A DNA stretch of 64,000 bases from Candidatus Altimarinota bacterium (lineage in GTDB: Bacteria; Patescibacteriota; Gracilibacteria; JAUYGZ01), in the NCBI GenBank assembly GCA_029233985.1, contig JARGOK010000002.1, positions 543,409-607,408 on the forward strand, written 5' to 3'. A program made the position numbers and the translations under genes. The notes under the pieces are model-generated. The model did not search any database. It had not been told where the DNA came from and saw only the letters and a list, made by a program, of their open reading frames with translations. This document shows positions 17,701 through 25,408 of the stretch, piece by piece. Each line of letters begins with the position of its first letter. Position 1 is the stretch's first letter.

Positions 17701-18375
17701 ATCATTTAAATCTTTCATGTTTTGTGCCGTATGATGAATCACAATTTTCTTCACTTGTTTTGAATACTCTCTCGGCCAAATCAAATTTCTCCCATTTCTA
17801 TCACTATAATCAACTCGTCCTTGAGTTTGATACTGACCAGGATATGCTTTCGAAATGGGCTCACAAATGTCTACTGGATCCGGGCCACTAGAATCCTGAA
17901 TATCTTTAGGATTATAAGTCCCCAGAGCCTCATCAGCACCCCATTCATTACGAGAGATCACATGAAATGATGAACTATTATTTTGTACGAGAAATCGTTC
18001 ATGACTAGCCAAAAGCTGCTCTTGAGGCTCAAAAGCCATCACAAACAACCTGACATCCTCCAGAGTTTCACTCTTCAGCTGAAGAAAAGACGTCGAATCC
18101 AAATACATCAGTTGAGACCAGTCAAGACCTGGCTCTTCATATGCAAAACTACTCCAAGAACTCCACGAACCTTCTGACCATACTCGCATCACAACTCCTT
18201 CAATTTTTTCAAGACTCAAAGCTCGAATAGCAAAAGGCATCTGGACATCCAAAACATGAGATTCTGAAAAACTTAATTCCAGTATTTCAGAACGAATCTC
18301 TGAAGCCTGAACTTGCTGAGTTCCCATCGCAAAAACAATCAGAAGGATCAAGAATACAAATAGTTTTCGAATCAT
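14788..18375 (-). CDS. Secreted cell-wall hydrolase: PGRP-type amidase plus SpoIID domain
   Basis: With ATG 18375 as start the protein has 1195 residues and a signal peptide (IRKLFVFLILLIVFAMG... ending near VQA). The PGRP/amidase-2 domain spans about 135-385 and has IVIHHTAQN, GYHYLVDPYGNVYEGRAGG and ACPGRHM, which supply the His and Cys zinc ligands of the family. Several Ig-like beta domains fill 390-920. The C-terminal SpoIID-type domain begins near LEDYMKGVAEVPE and carries GHQVGLSGYGA near 1158. SpoIID enzymes are lytic transglycosylases acting on stem-free glycans made by amidases, so the two activities fused here could act in sequence. Two short KLKTQNLK / IKRQNLKKEN insertions look repeat-derived. 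The stop is TGA. Confidence 0.88.
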   Translation of the reverse strand: MIRKLFVFLILLIVFAMGTQQVQASEIRSEILELSFSESHVLDVQMPFAIRALSLEKIEGVVMRVWSEGSWSSWSSFAYEEPGLDWSQLMYLDSTSFLQLKSETLEDVRLFVMAFEPQEQLLASHERFLVQNNSSSFHVISRNEWGADEALGTYNPKDIQDSSGPDPVDICEPISKAYPGQYQTQGRVDYSDRNGRNLIWPREYSKQVKKIVIHHTAQNMKDLNDDGRIDQFDYRLSVQAIYRFHTVSRGWGDLGYHYLVDPYGNVYEGRAGGQNVIGGHVLCQNSNTIGVSLMGNFENIRVPRQQYDGLVQITQQLVEKYKINPQGKSSFRGEILPHIVTHGEIGEVTSSLIGRGATACPGRHMKSMMSRLRTAVAGEINVESADTYGYSVSGVPSVVNIPPLTEVMESVTIRNTGTVSWNSLEIFDQNGKNYANLAGISVFPQATIDVPIVFIGGFEAGRKKLQMQVLLNGREEMKETFVMTSVVPRPRYRYEVKEGSDLTERVLVGQESSISLQIKNTSNFSWLNSGEYQVVLKPVTRRRNRVFVNTNAPSVSFANVVDPGETAVVSVDLPAQQRKGSVEFEYLPVMGSEKGFQGTAIKMALSVENPLFAVELETVERRIRLQKGTEKLVEFSLNNTSNFDWEPGMVWFQLDGGDRIDVNRAVKKNDGIVLSVPVRAGYGDRNVFVQGTIGLDGLPSFLEVRRFRKETLDFEEKLTASGRPQLVFEKIGQSTDSISREKGVYEEWVEYKNVGNVPWYAEGNDAVSLQVKDTADLIHRSWRNRKIAGVLQQDIVMPGQIGTFVLQLEVKRSPRREISDTFEPVVKGQRVKVKKGFGVFSVPGRDGGESTKLKTQNLKQGVEKNVSSVANEREKVAQIIEAPVQQQGLDFVEESGDIPAMRVWLSDFDQDVVEITSSGKFLAMINGSFRTYEGGEVFRIVKKDVAGGKVYRIQAQDRPALEVVNWDRSKTFGSRTYNDNTYRNILEIREVDDKVVLINELSLEDYMKGVAEVPESTDQPEEKRKTIAVLARSYALHYLISDYKKFPGKPYNAAESPAIFQKYLGFGFEERSPKWQQVLKDTVGEVVMVESSPIKRQNLKKENLVLRAAYFSCTDGERTKSWDEVWNGNEYFQSFGDVFQSVGDPLGDDPGRSGLQSCGHQVGLSGYGATQMARNGKNYRDIIGYYYRGVFVDKY
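15066..15100. repeat. In-frame repeat-like insertion in the SpoIID domain
   Basis: This A/T-rich stretch encodes IKRQNLKKEN between VMVESS and LVLRAAYFSC, in what should be a surface loop. It belongs to a family of AATTTTGA-like sequences seen at several sites in the window. Confidence 0.4.
15798..15828. repeat. In-frame repeat-like insertion in the amidase/SpoIID linker
   Basis: TTAAATTTTGAGTTTTGAG-type sequence encodes TKLKTQNLKQ in an otherwise low-complexity linker. The same peptide style appears in the glycosyltransferase at 52731-52762. Confidence 0.5.
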
Positions 18376-18455
18376 CACGTAAAGATAAGGTAAAAAGAGT
18401 ATGCCTTTTCTCACTCACAATAAAAATCCATTTTCCTGCTTCACAAAAGGAGATA

Positions 18456-18464
18456 TGCTATAAG
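18456..18464 (+). promoter_or_regulatory. Extended -10 promoter element
   Basis: TGC followed by TATAAG (18459-18464) matches an extended -10 box 26 nt before the ATG at 18491. The -35 region is weak (CTGCTT at 18436-18441, 17-bp spacing). Confidence 0.45.
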
Positions 18465-18490
18465 CAAGCTTTCCTTTAATACATTTGCAC

Positions 18491-18919
18491 ATGAATGATG
18501 AGTCCGCACCAAAACCAGATGGCAAACTACACGACAGCATCGAGCAAAACACCAATACCACTATCGACCAAGAGACCCAGGACATGCTCAATAAACCATC
18601 AAACACTTCAGCTACTGAGCTCACAGCAGAAGACCAAGCTTTTCTCGACAACCTCATGGAGAAAATCTCTTCAGGTGAAATAAACCCCATGCAACCCAGC
18701 ACCATCATGAATGAAGAGGTATACCAATCCCTCTCTGGTGAAAACAAAGCCAAATCAGACCTTTTCGTCAATTCAAGCCTCTTCGTCATCCGCAAAATAA
18801 ACGAATTCAACCAATCAGATTTTTCCAATGAAAGCGATATGATGATCAACATGATCCAAGAACTCCGCCTCAAAAAAGAAACCCTCGAAAAAGAAATAGG
18901 AGACGTTCTGAAGATCTAA
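18491..18919 (+). CDS. Unknown small acidic protein
   Basis: The start is ATG 18491 (142 residues) rather than the in-frame TTG at 18485. The first half is polar and Asn/Thr/Gln-rich. The second half is probably helical, ending in a charged coiled-coil-like segment (MIQELRLKKETLEKEIGDV). No signal peptide, membrane helix or catalytic motif is visible, so it is likely cytosolic. It is transcribed divergently from the amidase gene. No family is recognised. Confidence 0.6.
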   Translation: MNDESAPKPDGKLHDSIEQNTNTTIDQETQDMLNKPSNTSATELTAEDQAFLDNLMEKISSGEINPMQPSTIMNEEVYQSLSGENKAKSDLFVNSSLFVIRKINEFNQSDFSNESDMMINMIQELRLKKETLEKEIGDVLKI

Positions 18920-18949
18920 AAACGCTACTTGCTCCCATTTTGAGCTATA

Positions 18950-18990
18950 CTCGCACACTTGCTTCGGAGGCTACATTTTATATTTTACGC
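18950..18990 (+). repeat. Dispersed repeat upstream of the GNAT gene
   Basis: TCGCACACTTGCTTCGGAG is followed by an A/T-rich ATTTTATATTTTAC tail. A near copy, TCGCGCACTTGCTGCGGAG followed by TTAAATTTTGAATTT, lies inside the glycosyltransferase gene at 52929-52967. Confidence 0.6.
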
Positions 18991-19000
18991 TCTCTCCACT

Positions 19001-19408
19001 GTGTCCAAAACAAAACTCAGACCAGCCCAACAACACGACGCCCAACTCGTCACCGAGCTCTTTTGCAATATTTACGAAGAAACCAAGAAAAAAAACATAG
19101 AAGACATGATTTCACAAAAAAAGATCTACGTCCTCAAGCGAAAGAAAAAAGTCATCGCAGCATTCTCTTATACAGTTTATGGTGTTTTGGGGATCTTCGC
19201 CATCATGTACGTCCATCGACTTGCAGTCATTCCAGAACTCCAAGGCCAAGGAATTGGAACTATGCTCCTTTCCAAAATAAAAACCCGTAGTGTCAAAACA
19301 GGAGCAACTGCCATCTTCCTGTATTCACTCCAGAGAGCCCGTAAGTTCTACGAAAAAAATAAGCTCAGCAATATTTGGAGGTATTACTGGTGGAGCAATC
19401 ACCTCTAA
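19001..19408 (+). CDS. GNAT family N-acetyltransferase
   Basis: The start is taken as GTG 19001 (about 135 residues, MSKTKLRPAQQHDAQ), because upstream codons fall in a dispersed repeat. Motif A of the GNAT fold is clear: HRLAVIPELQGQGIGTMLL, with the Q-G-x-G acetyl-CoA pyrophosphate loop. The C-terminal part has an RARKFYEK segment resembling motif B (A..FYeK.GF). Such enzymes move an acetyl group from acetyl-CoA to an amine; the substrate cannot be read. The protein ends in an aromatic-rich WRYYWWSNHL. It lies just upstream of comEC, 42 nt away, probably in one transcript. Confidence 0.8.
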   Translation: MSKTKLRPAQQHDAQLVTELFCNIYEETKKKNIEDMISQKKIYVLKRKKKVIAAFSYTVYGVLGIFAIMYVHRLAVIPELQGQGIGTMLLSKIKTRSVKTGATAIFLYSLQRARKFYEKNKLSNIWRYYWWSNHL

Positions 19409-19435
19409 AGACACTGCAACCCTACTCTTTGCTCT

Positions 19436-19465
19436 TTTGCATTCTGAATTTTGAATTTCTCCTTT
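19436..19465 (+). repeat. TTTTGAATTT-type repeat at the comEC start
   Basis: GCATTCTGAATTTTGAATTT lies immediately around the proposed TTG start of comEC. A very similar GAATTCTGCATTTTGAATTT lies just before ftsK (22898-22937). Confidence 0.55.
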
Positions 19466-21112
19466 TCCCGCTCAAACCTTTTCCTTTCAACACTCATTGC
19501 CTTCCTCACTGGTATTCTAATCCACTCATGGGCACCCAAACACATTGGTCTTTATAGTATCCTAACCCTCGTATCTGGAGCCCTCAGTCTCTTTTTGATC
19601 ATAAAACCAAAAGGAAAAGTTTTCCTTTTGCTCTCTCTTATCATCACCAGTCTCTCACTCGGAATCTACCGCGGCCAAATCAACCAACACATTCCATCCG
19701 AATCAACCGTCGACTTTTACACCAGTGAAGAACCCAATAATGTCACCCTTTACGGAACCATCGCAGAAGAACCCGATGTCCGGAGAAATAAAGTAAATTA
19801 CACAGTATTAGTAAACAGCATCCAAACACCTCAAGATTACAAAGTCCCCTCAGTCTCCAAGGTCTCTACTCATCTCCCCGTCTCTGGCTACACCCTTATC
19901 TCCCTGGGGAAACACCCCCGCTACTACTATGGTGACAGCATCCAAGTCTCCGGACATCTCCAAAAACCCGTCGTTTTCGACAGCTTTGACTACGCTGGAT
20001 ATCTTTCAAGGTTCAATATCTATAGTGTGATGTACCGCCCCTATGTGAAGAAAATCCAAGACACAAATCTCAAAGCACAAAAGTCTGGATCTGTTTTGAA
20101 TTTTGAGTTTGGTGCGATGAGCTTAAAAAACTGGTTTTTCTCAAACATGCTCATTGTCAAACAAAGCTTCGAATCTCAAATGAACCGAACTTTCTCAAGT
20201 GAGCCCTACTCATCCTTTATGGCTGGCCTCCTTCTCGGCTCTAGAAAGGGTATACCAGACGCACTCAATCAAGACTTTCAAACCACTGGACTCTCTCATA
20301 TCATCGCTATTTCCGGATACAATATCACTCTCTTGGTCACCATCTTCATGGCGATATTTCGACCTTTTGGAAAAAAAGCGTCTATCATCATCTCTGCTAT
20401 TGCTGTCATTATTTTCACATTCTTTGTCGGAGCCTCTCCAGCCGTCGTTCGAGCTTGTATCATGGGTCTCATTTCCCTCGTCGCTCTCAATTCCGAACGA
20501 AAAGGAAATATCACTCTCGGACTCTTTTTTACCGCAGCAGTGATGATCGGATACAACCCAAAAATCCTCGCATACGATGTCGGCTTTCAGCTGTCCTTTC
20601 TCGCGACCATGGGTCTCATCTACGTCTCTCCGCTCATCGAGCCCTACTTCAAATGGATTCCCGAAACCCTCGCTTTACGAGAGAGTATCCTCCTTACCAC
20701 ATCAGCCCAAATCATGGCGCTTCCCATCATTCTCTTCAATTTTCAAAACCTCTCTCTCGTCTCCCCTCTCAGCAACCTCTTGATCTCCGGACCCACCATC
20801 CCCTTTGCCATGCTCTTCGGATTTATCAGCACGATAGTCAGCTATTTTTGGATCTCTCTGGCAAAACTCATTGCATTCCCAGCCTACCTTCTTCTGAATT
20901 ACATCATCTACGTCATCCAATGGACTGCAAAAATTCCCTTCGCAGCAGTTTCCATCACGTGGTTTAGCCAACCGATGTTTATCACTTACTTCATCGGGCT
21001 GATCTACATCCTCAAAAAACTCTGGTCTACTACGAACCTTCGCCAACTCCGGATAAACCGACAAAAAGTCCAGTTTCAGCAGCTCATTTGGCAGCAGGTC
21101 TATGATGCATAA
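19451..21112 (+). CDS. comEC: ComEC/Rec2 family DNA-uptake channel protein
   Basis: This 553-residue multi-pass membrane protein has the ComEC layout. There are N-terminal helices, an extracellular OB-like domain with PDVRRNKVNYTVLVNS, and the competence core beginning with GLLLGSRKGIPDALNQDF and the conserved SHIIAISGYNITLLV (about 285-300), followed by helices including VGASPAVVRACIMG. It lacks the C-terminal metallo-beta-lactamase domain of long ComEC forms. ComEC forms the inner-membrane pore for single-stranded DNA during transformation. No ATG is available near the start; TTG 19451 is used and sits inside a repeat. An insertion near 20052-20113 (NLKAQKSGSVLNFEF) looks repeat-derived. 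ComF is also encoded in this window. Confidence 0.88.
   Translation: MNFSFSRSNLFLSTLIAFLTGILIHSWAPKHIGLYSILTLVSGALSLFLIIKPKGKVFLLLSLIITSLSLGIYRGQINQHIPSESTVDFYTSEEPNNVTLYGTIAEEPDVRRNKVNYTVLVNSIQTPQDYKVPSVSKVSTHLPVSGYTLISLGKHPRYYYGDSIQVSGHLQKPVVFDSFDYAGYLSRFNIYSVMYRPYVKKIQDTNLKAQKSGSVLNFEFGAMSLKNWFFSNMLIVKQSFESQMNRTFSSEPYSSFMAGLLLGSRKGIPDALNQDFQTTGLSHIIAISGYNITLLVTIFMAIFRPFGKKASIIISAIAVIIFTFFVGASPAVVRACIMGLISLVALNSERKGNITLGLFFTAAVMIGYNPKILAYDVGFQLSFLATMGLIYVSPLIEPYFKWIPETLALRESILLTTSAQIMALPIILFNFQNLSLVSPLSNLLISGPTIPFAMLFGFISTIVSYFWISLAKLIAFPAYLLLNYIIYVIQWTAKIPFAAVSITWFSQPMFITYFIGLIYILKKLWSTTNLRQLRINRQKVQFQQLIWQQVYDA
20096..20113. repeat. TTTTGAATTTTGAGTTT repeat inside comEC
   Basis: It encodes VLNFEF in a loop between the extracellular domain and the competence core. 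It belongs to the same A/T-rich dispersed family as the repeats in the amidase and glycosyltransferase genes. Confidence 0.45.
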
Positions 21113-21281
21113 ACCTGCCATGACAAAAATGAAAGGCTTCAAAAAAAACACTCCACAAGCATCCATCGTAGAGACACCTATGTATCGCGTTTCCCAAACA
21201 AAGCATATTGCCCAGAAAAGACGCCATAAATAGACATTTCTACAAAAGCATCAAAAACCATCTTGAAAGGGTATAAAATAA

Positions 21282-21602
21282 TCATCCCATAACCGTCTCA
21301 AACCCTTCATCCTTCCAATCTAAAATACCGCCTTCCACATTCACTGTATTTTCTAGACCAAGCAATCCGAGCCGTTCACAAGCCGTACCACTCCTACCAC
21401 CGCTCTTACAATGAATATACACCGTTTCAAATCCTTCTAATTCATCTCGAAACTCCTCTATACGATCCAAAGGTTTGTTTTCAATATCCGGAATATGCTC
21501 TACCTGATATTCCTCAGGAGTCCTCACATCAATCAAACACACCTCATTTTCAAAACCTTTTTCATAGAGCTCATGTAAGGACTGTACAGAGATCGTCTTC
21601 AT
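21282..21602 (-). CDS. Single-domain rhodanese
   Basis: The 106 residues form one rhodanese domain: CLIDVRTPEEYQVEHIPDIENKP, the active-site loop HCKSGGRS with catalytic Cys, and the final VNVEGGILDWKDEG. Such proteins carry sulfane sulfur as a persulfide on the Cys or serve as small sulfurtransferases. No signal peptide is present, so it should act in the cytosol. It is convergent with comEC and ends in TGA. The TauE-like gene is far away, so a sulfur link is only speculative. Confidence 0.9.
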   Translation of the reverse strand: MKTISVQSLHELYEKGFENEVCLIDVRTPEEYQVEHIPDIENKPLDRIEEFRDELEGFETVYIHCKSGGRSGTACERLGLLGLENTVNVEGGILDWKDEGFETVMG

Positions 21603-21681
21603 AGGAGAAAAGTAAAAAAATACAACTCAATCATACCTCCAAAACAAACCACTATCAAAGTATGAAAAGACATCCAAAAAA

Positions 21682-21709
21682 TTGACTTTTTGAATTTTTA
21701 GTATAAAAT
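21682..21709 (+). promoter_or_regulatory. Sigma-70-type promoter
   Basis: TTGACT (21682-21687) and TAAAAT (21704-21709) are separated by 16 bp and lie 31 bp before the ATG at 21741. Confidence 0.6.
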
Positions 21710-21740
21710 ATTTATACAAACTTTTTTACAATAAAAAAAT

Positions 21741-22823
21741 ATGGAAAAAAAAGATAAAGATCAGCTCAAAAACACAGAATCTCAGAATCAAAACCTTCCT
21801 CAATCATCAGAAAACGAAAAAGGAGAACATTCCCTCATTCCTTCAGAACTCTTCAAGAAAAAAGAAGCATCATCAAGACCCTTTTCTCCATCTATAAAAA
21901 AAATTGCTCTTGCGACTACAGCATCAGTGGTATTGATCTTTGGTGTCAGCAAAATGAACTCAAAAACCACAGAAAAAGAAGAACAAAACACTCCGACTCT
22001 CCCGGCACAAAAAACACCAGAACCACCAAAACCTAGATTTGTAGAACTAAAAGAATCTGATGTAGAACGTACAAAACACGAATGGGCTGCCTTTCAAAAT
22101 GGCATAGGTCGCACTACACTATTTCATCAGACCTATTGGGAAGGCAAAGCAGAAGGAAAATCATCTATCTCAAAACTCCATAAAGACCTTATTTACACGC
22201 CAGATATTCAAGTATCCACATCATTTATTGGAAAAGGAAGAGATGAAAAAATGCACCTCAATATCAATAATCAAAGCTTTACCATTATAAAAATTGGACA
22301 AGGTTTCCAGATCTTAAAAGGAGAGAACGCCCTCAAAGAAATTGTTGGAAGTGCTGAACTCAGTTCTCACAACCAAATCACGTTCATATGGAATGAAAAA
22401 GAGCAATTGGTTCAAAGATCAATGGATGCTCAAATAAGCAGTATTGGCGGTCTTGGGATAAATGAAATAGGAGAGATCCTCTGTTATTTTGCCGATCAGT
22501 TTGAAATTCAAACAGAAAGAGACAATAAAAACCAGATCACAAGACTATATTTCACAGACAAAAAAACTGGAAAACACTACGAAACCTCAAAAACAAATGC
22601 TTTCACCTTCATCACCAAAGAAAAAAAGACCGGTGAAGTCTTTAGCACAACCCTCGCAAAGAGGGGAGCTTCGTATACCAAAACTCCAAACGGAACATCG
22701 ATCACTCCATCTGAAGAAATAAGTTCCTTTCTCTGGAAAGGAGGAAACAAATGGACTGCTATGCGTATGCATATTCAAGAAGTACTAAAAAGAGATTCCA
22801 AAAACACTGAAAAAGGAAACTAG
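21741..22823 (+). CDS. Unknown membrane-anchored protein
   Basis: This 360-residue protein has a Lys/Glu/Gln-rich N-terminus and one membrane helix (about 51-68, KKIALATTASVVLIFGVS). A charged linker (PTLPAQKTPEPPKPRF) and a soluble domain of about 270 residues, rich in beta-type segments, follow. The orientation suggests the domain is outside the cytoplasm. No known motif is recognised. It has its own likely promoter at 21682-21709. The layout resembles the unknown proteins at 13206 and 14056, but without sequence similarity I can defend. Confidence 0.62.
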   Translation: MEKKDKDQLKNTESQNQNLPQSSENEKGEHSLIPSELFKKKEASSRPFSPSIKKIALATTASVVLIFGVSKMNSKTTEKEEQNTPTLPAQKTPEPPKPRFVELKESDVERTKHEWAAFQNGIGRTTLFHQTYWEGKAEGKSSISKLHKDLIYTPDIQVSTSFIGKGRDEKMHLNINNQSFTIIKIGQGFQILKGENALKEIVGSAELSSHNQITFIWNEKEQLVQRSMDAQISSIGGLGINEIGEILCYFADQFEIQTERDNKNQITRLYFTDKKTGKHYETSKTNAFTFITKEKKTGEVFSTTLAKRGASYTKTPNGTSITPSEEISSFLWKGGNKWTAMRMHIQEVLKRDSKNTEKGN

Positions 22824-22897
22824 ATTGGACAATTTTTGTGTTCAAAAATCAAGGGTTTACCGCTTCCCAACTGTGCTAAACTAACCTTCGTAATGCT

Positions 22898-22937
22898 GTT
22901 CTCTTTTGAATTCTGCATTTTGAATTTTAAATTTCTT
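22898..22937 (+). repeat. TTTTGAATTT-type repeat upstream of ftsK
   Basis: The sequence before the ftsK ATG (22943) contains GAATTCTGCATTTTGAATTT followed by TAAATTTCTTCCC. It matches the repeat at the comEC start, so it may set the 5' untranslated region of both genes. Confidence 0.55.
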
Positions 22938-22942
22938 CCCTT

Positions 22943-25249
22943 ATGGCTAGAAGACGACGCACGACAACCACCACTCGTAGAAGACGAGCTACCACTGCCC
23001 GCAAAAGAACATACCGTCGAAGAAGAACCAAAAAACAACCGATGACACTCAATCTCGCAGAACACGTGTCTCGAGAGATTTCAGGAATATTTTTCATTGC
23101 CTTTGCCGTGCTCAATTTCCTTTCACTCCAATCAGATGCTGGGGTTTTTGGTGCCATGTGGACCCAAAGCGTCATCATGCCACTCTTTGGTCTCGGAGCT
23201 TATGTGGCCCCTGCAGCATCTCTTGTATTAGGTCTCGTCTTACTCGTATCAAAAAAAGTAGAATTTGCCCTCGGAAGAGTGCTGGGTCTTGGACTTCTTT
23301 TGATGAGTGTCCTTGGGTTGATTCAACTCTCAGCTCCCATCGAAACCCTTTTCAATTCTGCACCAGAGTACGGAGGATACCTCGGATTTACCTCTAGCTT
23401 TATCCTCATCAGCCTCTTTGGAGAGGTCGGAGCAAAGGTCATCCTCGTAGGACTCACACTCGCTTCAATGCTGATGATCTTTAATATTTCTTTCAATGAA
23501 CTCTTTGGGTTTCTAAAAGAAATGGTTTTCGAAGATGCAGAAGATGAAGAAAAAGAAATCATCAAAGTGGATAAAAAAACCGAACAAGCACCATTAGATC
23601 TCAAAACAGGTCGAATCAAAAAAGGCCAAGAATTTGAGCTCAATATTGTTCGAGGTCATGCAGACAAGGTCTTCACAAAGGATGAGAAAAAAAGAAAAGG
23701 AAAAAATACCGAACGAATTGTGCCAATTAGTGGAGCAGATGAAAAAAAAGAAAATGATAAACCTGAAGAAATCCCAAAAGTGGATTACAGCAATTATCAA
23801 TTCCCCGAACTCACCTTCCTCAAACTCGACCCAAAAAACGAAGGGCATGAAGACGATCACCTCGTAAAAAATGCCGAAATGATCCGTAGAAAACTCAATC
23901 AATTCAACATTAAGGTCACGATGAAAGACGCTCATGTGGGACCAACGGTTATCCAATACACTTTAAAGCCAGCAGAGGACGTCAAACTCTCAAAGATAAC
24001 TGCTCTCAAAAATGATCTCGCACTCGCACTCTCCGCCAAAGCCATTCGTATAGAAGCACCAATCCCAGGAAAAGGACTCGTAGGGATCGAAATTCCAGCA
24101 AAAGAACGAGCTATTGTCAGCTTGGGTGGAATTATTCGGACCGGAGCATACCAAAACAACAAAGGTGATCTCAAAATTTGCCTGGGAAGAGATGTATCTG
24201 GGCAAGCGGTCAATGCTGATCTGACCAAGATGCCACATATGCTTGTCGCTGGACAAACGGGTTCTGGAAAATCTATTGGGGTCAATTCATTCCTCATCTC
24301 GCTGCTTTACCAGCATAGTCCAGAAACCCTCCGTCTCATCCTTATCGACCCAAAGCGAGTTGAGCTCACCTCATACAATGGAATCCCTCACCTCCTCACC
24401 CCTGTCATCACCGAACCAGACAAAGCACTCCAATCTCTCAAATGGTCTGTATCAGAGATGAACAGAAGGTATAAAGAATTCGCTCGTCATGGAAAAAGAA
24501 ATATCGATGAATACAATGAAACCTTCAAAGACAACCGCATGCCATTCATTGTTATCGTAATCGATGAACTCGCAGATCTCATGATGGCAGCATCAAAAGA
24601 AATTGAGGCGACGATTTGTCGAATCGCTCAAATGGCTCGTGCTACAGGAATGCATCTCATCATCGCCACTCAACGACCATCTGTAGATGTGATCACAGGT
24701 CTTATCAAAGCAAATGTCCCAACTCGATTGGCATATACCGTAGCCACTGGAACCGATTCACGTACCATTATCGACAGCATCGGTGCGGAAGACCTACTAG
24801 GACGTGGAGATATGCTCTACCTCACCAGTGATATGGGAAAACCTCTTCGGATCCAAGGAGCCTATATCAATACGAAAGAAATAGAGAAAGTCATCCAATA
24901 CATTAAAATCAATTCCCCTACCGGTGTGCAGTACGATGACAGTGTAGTTGCCGACCAAAGTAATGTGGTCATACCAGGAATGAAACAAACCGGAAGAAAA
25001 TCATCTACAAATGGTGGAGCAAGCGATCTCGAACGAGCCATCCAGGCGATCAGAGAAGGAAAAAAAGCCTCAGCATCCTATCTTCAAAGACGCTGCAGCT
25101 TTGGGTACGCCAAAGCCGCTCGAATCCTAGACGAACTCGAAGAAATGGGTCTCGTTGGTCCATCAAACGGTGCCAAACCAAGAGCTATCTTCATCAGCGA
25201 GGAAGAACCATCAGAGGTCGCTGAACAACCCGCCGAACAACTCGCATAA
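22943..25249 (+). CDS. ftsK: DNA translocase FtsK/SpoIIIE
   Basis: The 768-residue protein has four N-terminal membrane helices (about 50-190), a charged linker and the FtsK motor. Walker A is AGQTGSGKS (about 436), Walker B is VIVIDELADLM (about 537), and the nearby MARATGMHLIIATQRPSV segment is typical. A C-terminal winged-helix gamma domain (RCSFGYAKAARILDELEEMG) should read KOPS-like sites. The protein pumps chromosomal DNA through the division septum. The first 32 residues are extraordinarily Arg/Thr-rich (RRRRTTTTTRRRR...), which is not part of the usual family and suggests DNA, RNA or membrane binding. The start is ATG 22943, directly after a dispersed repeat. Confidence 0.95.
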   Translation: MARRRRTTTTTRRRRATTARKRTYRRRRTKKQPMTLNLAEHVSREISGIFFIAFAVLNFLSLQSDAGVFGAMWTQSVIMPLFGLGAYVAPAASLVLGLVLLVSKKVEFALGRVLGLGLLLMSVLGLIQLSAPIETLFNSAPEYGGYLGFTSSFILISLFGEVGAKVILVGLTLASMLMIFNISFNELFGFLKEMVFEDAEDEEKEIIKVDKKTEQAPLDLKTGRIKKGQEFELNIVRGHADKVFTKDEKKRKGKNTERIVPISGADEKKENDKPEEIPKVDYSNYQFPELTFLKLDPKNEGHEDDHLVKNAEMIRRKLNQFNIKVTMKDAHVGPTVIQYTLKPAEDVKLSKITALKNDLALALSAKAIRIEAPIPGKGLVGIEIPAKERAIVSLGGIIRTGAYQNNKGDLKICLGRDVSGQAVNADLTKMPHMLVAGQTGSGKSIGVNSFLISLLYQHSPETLRLILIDPKRVELTSYNGIPHLLTPVITEPDKALQSLKWSVSEMNRRYKEFARHGKRNIDEYNETFKDNRMPFIVIVIDELADLMMAASKEIEATICRIAQMARATGMHLIIATQRPSVDVITGLIKANVPTRLAYTVATGTDSRTIIDSIGAEDLLGRGDMLYLTSDMGKPLRIQGAYINTKEIEKVIQYIKINSPTGVQYDDSVVADQSNVVIPGMKQTGRKSSTNGGASDLERAIQAIREGKKASASYLQRRCSFGYAKAARILDELEEMGLVGPSNGAKPRAIFISEEEPSEVAEQPAEQLA

Positions 25250-25365
25250 GATCAATACTAATATTCTAAGAGAACACAAACTCACCAATATACAGATATT
25301 TAAATACCTTTAGAGTCTCTCTAACAAAAAATAGAAAGACAAGGAGCACATTAGTAACAAAGAGA

Positions 25366-25408
25366 GTTAGTCTCCTAACTCCCAGCTCCTAACTCCTAAC
25401 TTCTTCCC
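25366..25408 (+). repeat. CTCCTAACT repeat leader
   Basis: Four approximate CTCCTAACT-type units lie immediately before the penicillin-binding protein ATG. They resemble the pyrimidine-rich repeat leaders at 11237 and 53611. Confidence 0.45.

Noticed and set aside
18415..18873. Minus-strand ORF of 152 residues
   Set aside because: It is antisense to the small acidic protein at 18491-18919, which has a promoter-like element and normal coding character.
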